The notes below the pieces were generated by a model. It was not told where the DNA came from and did not search any database. It saw nothing but the letters and a program-made list of their open reading frames with translations. Position numbers and translations under genes: made by a program. Below, piece by piece: positions 5,613 through 5,849 of a stretch of DNA of 5,849 nt. Location: NCBI GenBank assembly GCA_003228495.1, contig QIDY01000242.1, positions 1 to 5,849 of the forward strand, given 5' to 3'. Each line of letters starts with the position of its first letter. Within the stretch, counting starts at the first letter, position 1. The DNA comes from Nitrospirota bacterium. Its GTDB lineage: Bacteria > Nitrospirota > Nitrospiria > Nitrospirales > UBA8639.

Positions 5613-5849
5613 CGGGATGCGTTTCGCGTTGGTATTGTCAATTTAACTCGGGTTTGGCAGACTGGGCAGCATGAACGCTCAAAGGCTCAGCTACCAACGC
5701 CATCACTTTCCTTCTGAAATTATCAGTCACGCCGTGTGGCTCTACCATCGGTTCTGTCTCAGCTTCCGTGAGGTCGAAGAATTACTGGCCAAACGTGGCA
5801 TCTCTGTGACCTATGAGACCATTCGGCAATGGTGTCAGAAGTTTGGGCC
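5613..5849 (+). mobile_element. IS6-family insertion sequence, left part (boundary approximate)
   Basis: A transposase start of IS6 type begins at 5671 and runs off the window. The left terminal inverted repeat, normally about 15-20 bp and within roughly 100 bp before the transposase, should therefore lie in 5613-5670. Its exact start cannot be fixed because the right end is not in the window, so neither the inverted-repeat match nor the 8-bp target duplication typical of the family can be tested. The start given here is simply the base after the ATPase stop. No terminator for the EPS genes is seen in this gap. Confidence 0.6.
5671..5849 (+). CDS. IS6-family transposase, N-terminal 59 codons (runs off window)
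   Basis: Reading from ATG 5671 gives an open frame to the window end. Its core (FPSEIISHAVWLYHRF at residues 14-29, then LSFREVEELLAKRGI at 30-44 and SVTYETIRQWCQKFG at 45-59) is the helix-turn-helix DNA-binding start of IS6-family DDE transposases (IS26/IS6100 relatives), which are usually about 230-240 residues. The catalytic DDE triad would lie outside the window, so intactness cannot be judged. It is on the same strand as the EPS genes and begins 58 bp after the ATPase stop. The ribosome binding site is not obvious; GGGCAGC directly precedes the ATG. The family call is firm from the N-terminus; the particular IS is not identifiable. Confidence 0.85.
   Translation, partial: MNAQRLSYQRHHFPSEIISHAVWLYHRFCLSFREVEELLAKRGISVTYETIRQWCQKFG

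Overview
The window carries part of a Gram-negative exopolysaccharide (EPS) export and assembly locus of the exosortase A (XrtA) / PEP-CTERM-associated type, cut at its right end by the start of an IS6-family insertion sequence. All genes are on the + strand. Outer-membrane and Wza/Wzz-type proteins show a diderm bacterium. Moderate GC and the style of these proteins would fit Nitrospirota (Nitrospira-like) or a proteobacterial EPS producer. The sequence alone does not fix the lineage, and no housekeeping marker is present.

Layout: (1) 1-39, the last 12 codons of a probable Wza-type polysaccharide export protein. (2) 40-278, a gene-free leader holding a two-hairpin repeat bounded by GTCAT/ATGAC (91-174) and a perfect 15-bp dyad (235-249). 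(3) 279-1523, an outer-membrane beta-barrel protein with a signal peptide. (4) 1536-3269, a Wzz/GumC-type chain-length determinant with long coiled coils and three predicted membrane segments. (5) 3294-4073, a CpsD/BY-kinase-type P-loop ATPase without a C-terminal tyrosine cluster. (6) 4074-4214, a 141-bp gap with short repeats. (7) 4215-5612, an ExeA-like AAA ATPase of the XrtA-associated type, joined through a Pro/Glu-rich linker to TPR repeats and a Ser-rich tail ending in a basic aromatic segment. (8) 5671-end, the first 59 codons of an IS6-family transposase.

Inferred joint role: the Wzz-like protein spans the inner membrane and periplasm and sets polymer length together with the cytoplasmic BY-kinase-like ATPase. 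The Wza-like protein and the beta-barrel form or assist the outer-membrane exit. The AAA-TPR protein is a cytoplasmic ATPase of unknown exact role that always travels with such loci. Genes 3 to 5 are tightly spaced (12 and 24 bp gaps) and look co-transcribed. The ATPase after the 141-bp gap may be in the same transcript or have its own promoter. The exosortase, deacetylase and glycosyltransferase genes usual in these loci are not in the window. I found no CRISPR array, tRNA, rRNA or convincing new defence-type system. The less usual points are the altered P-loop and missing tyrosines of the kinase-like protein, the duplicated HPD segment in the chain-length protein, the ATPase-TPR-tail architecture, and the regulatory-looking leader.
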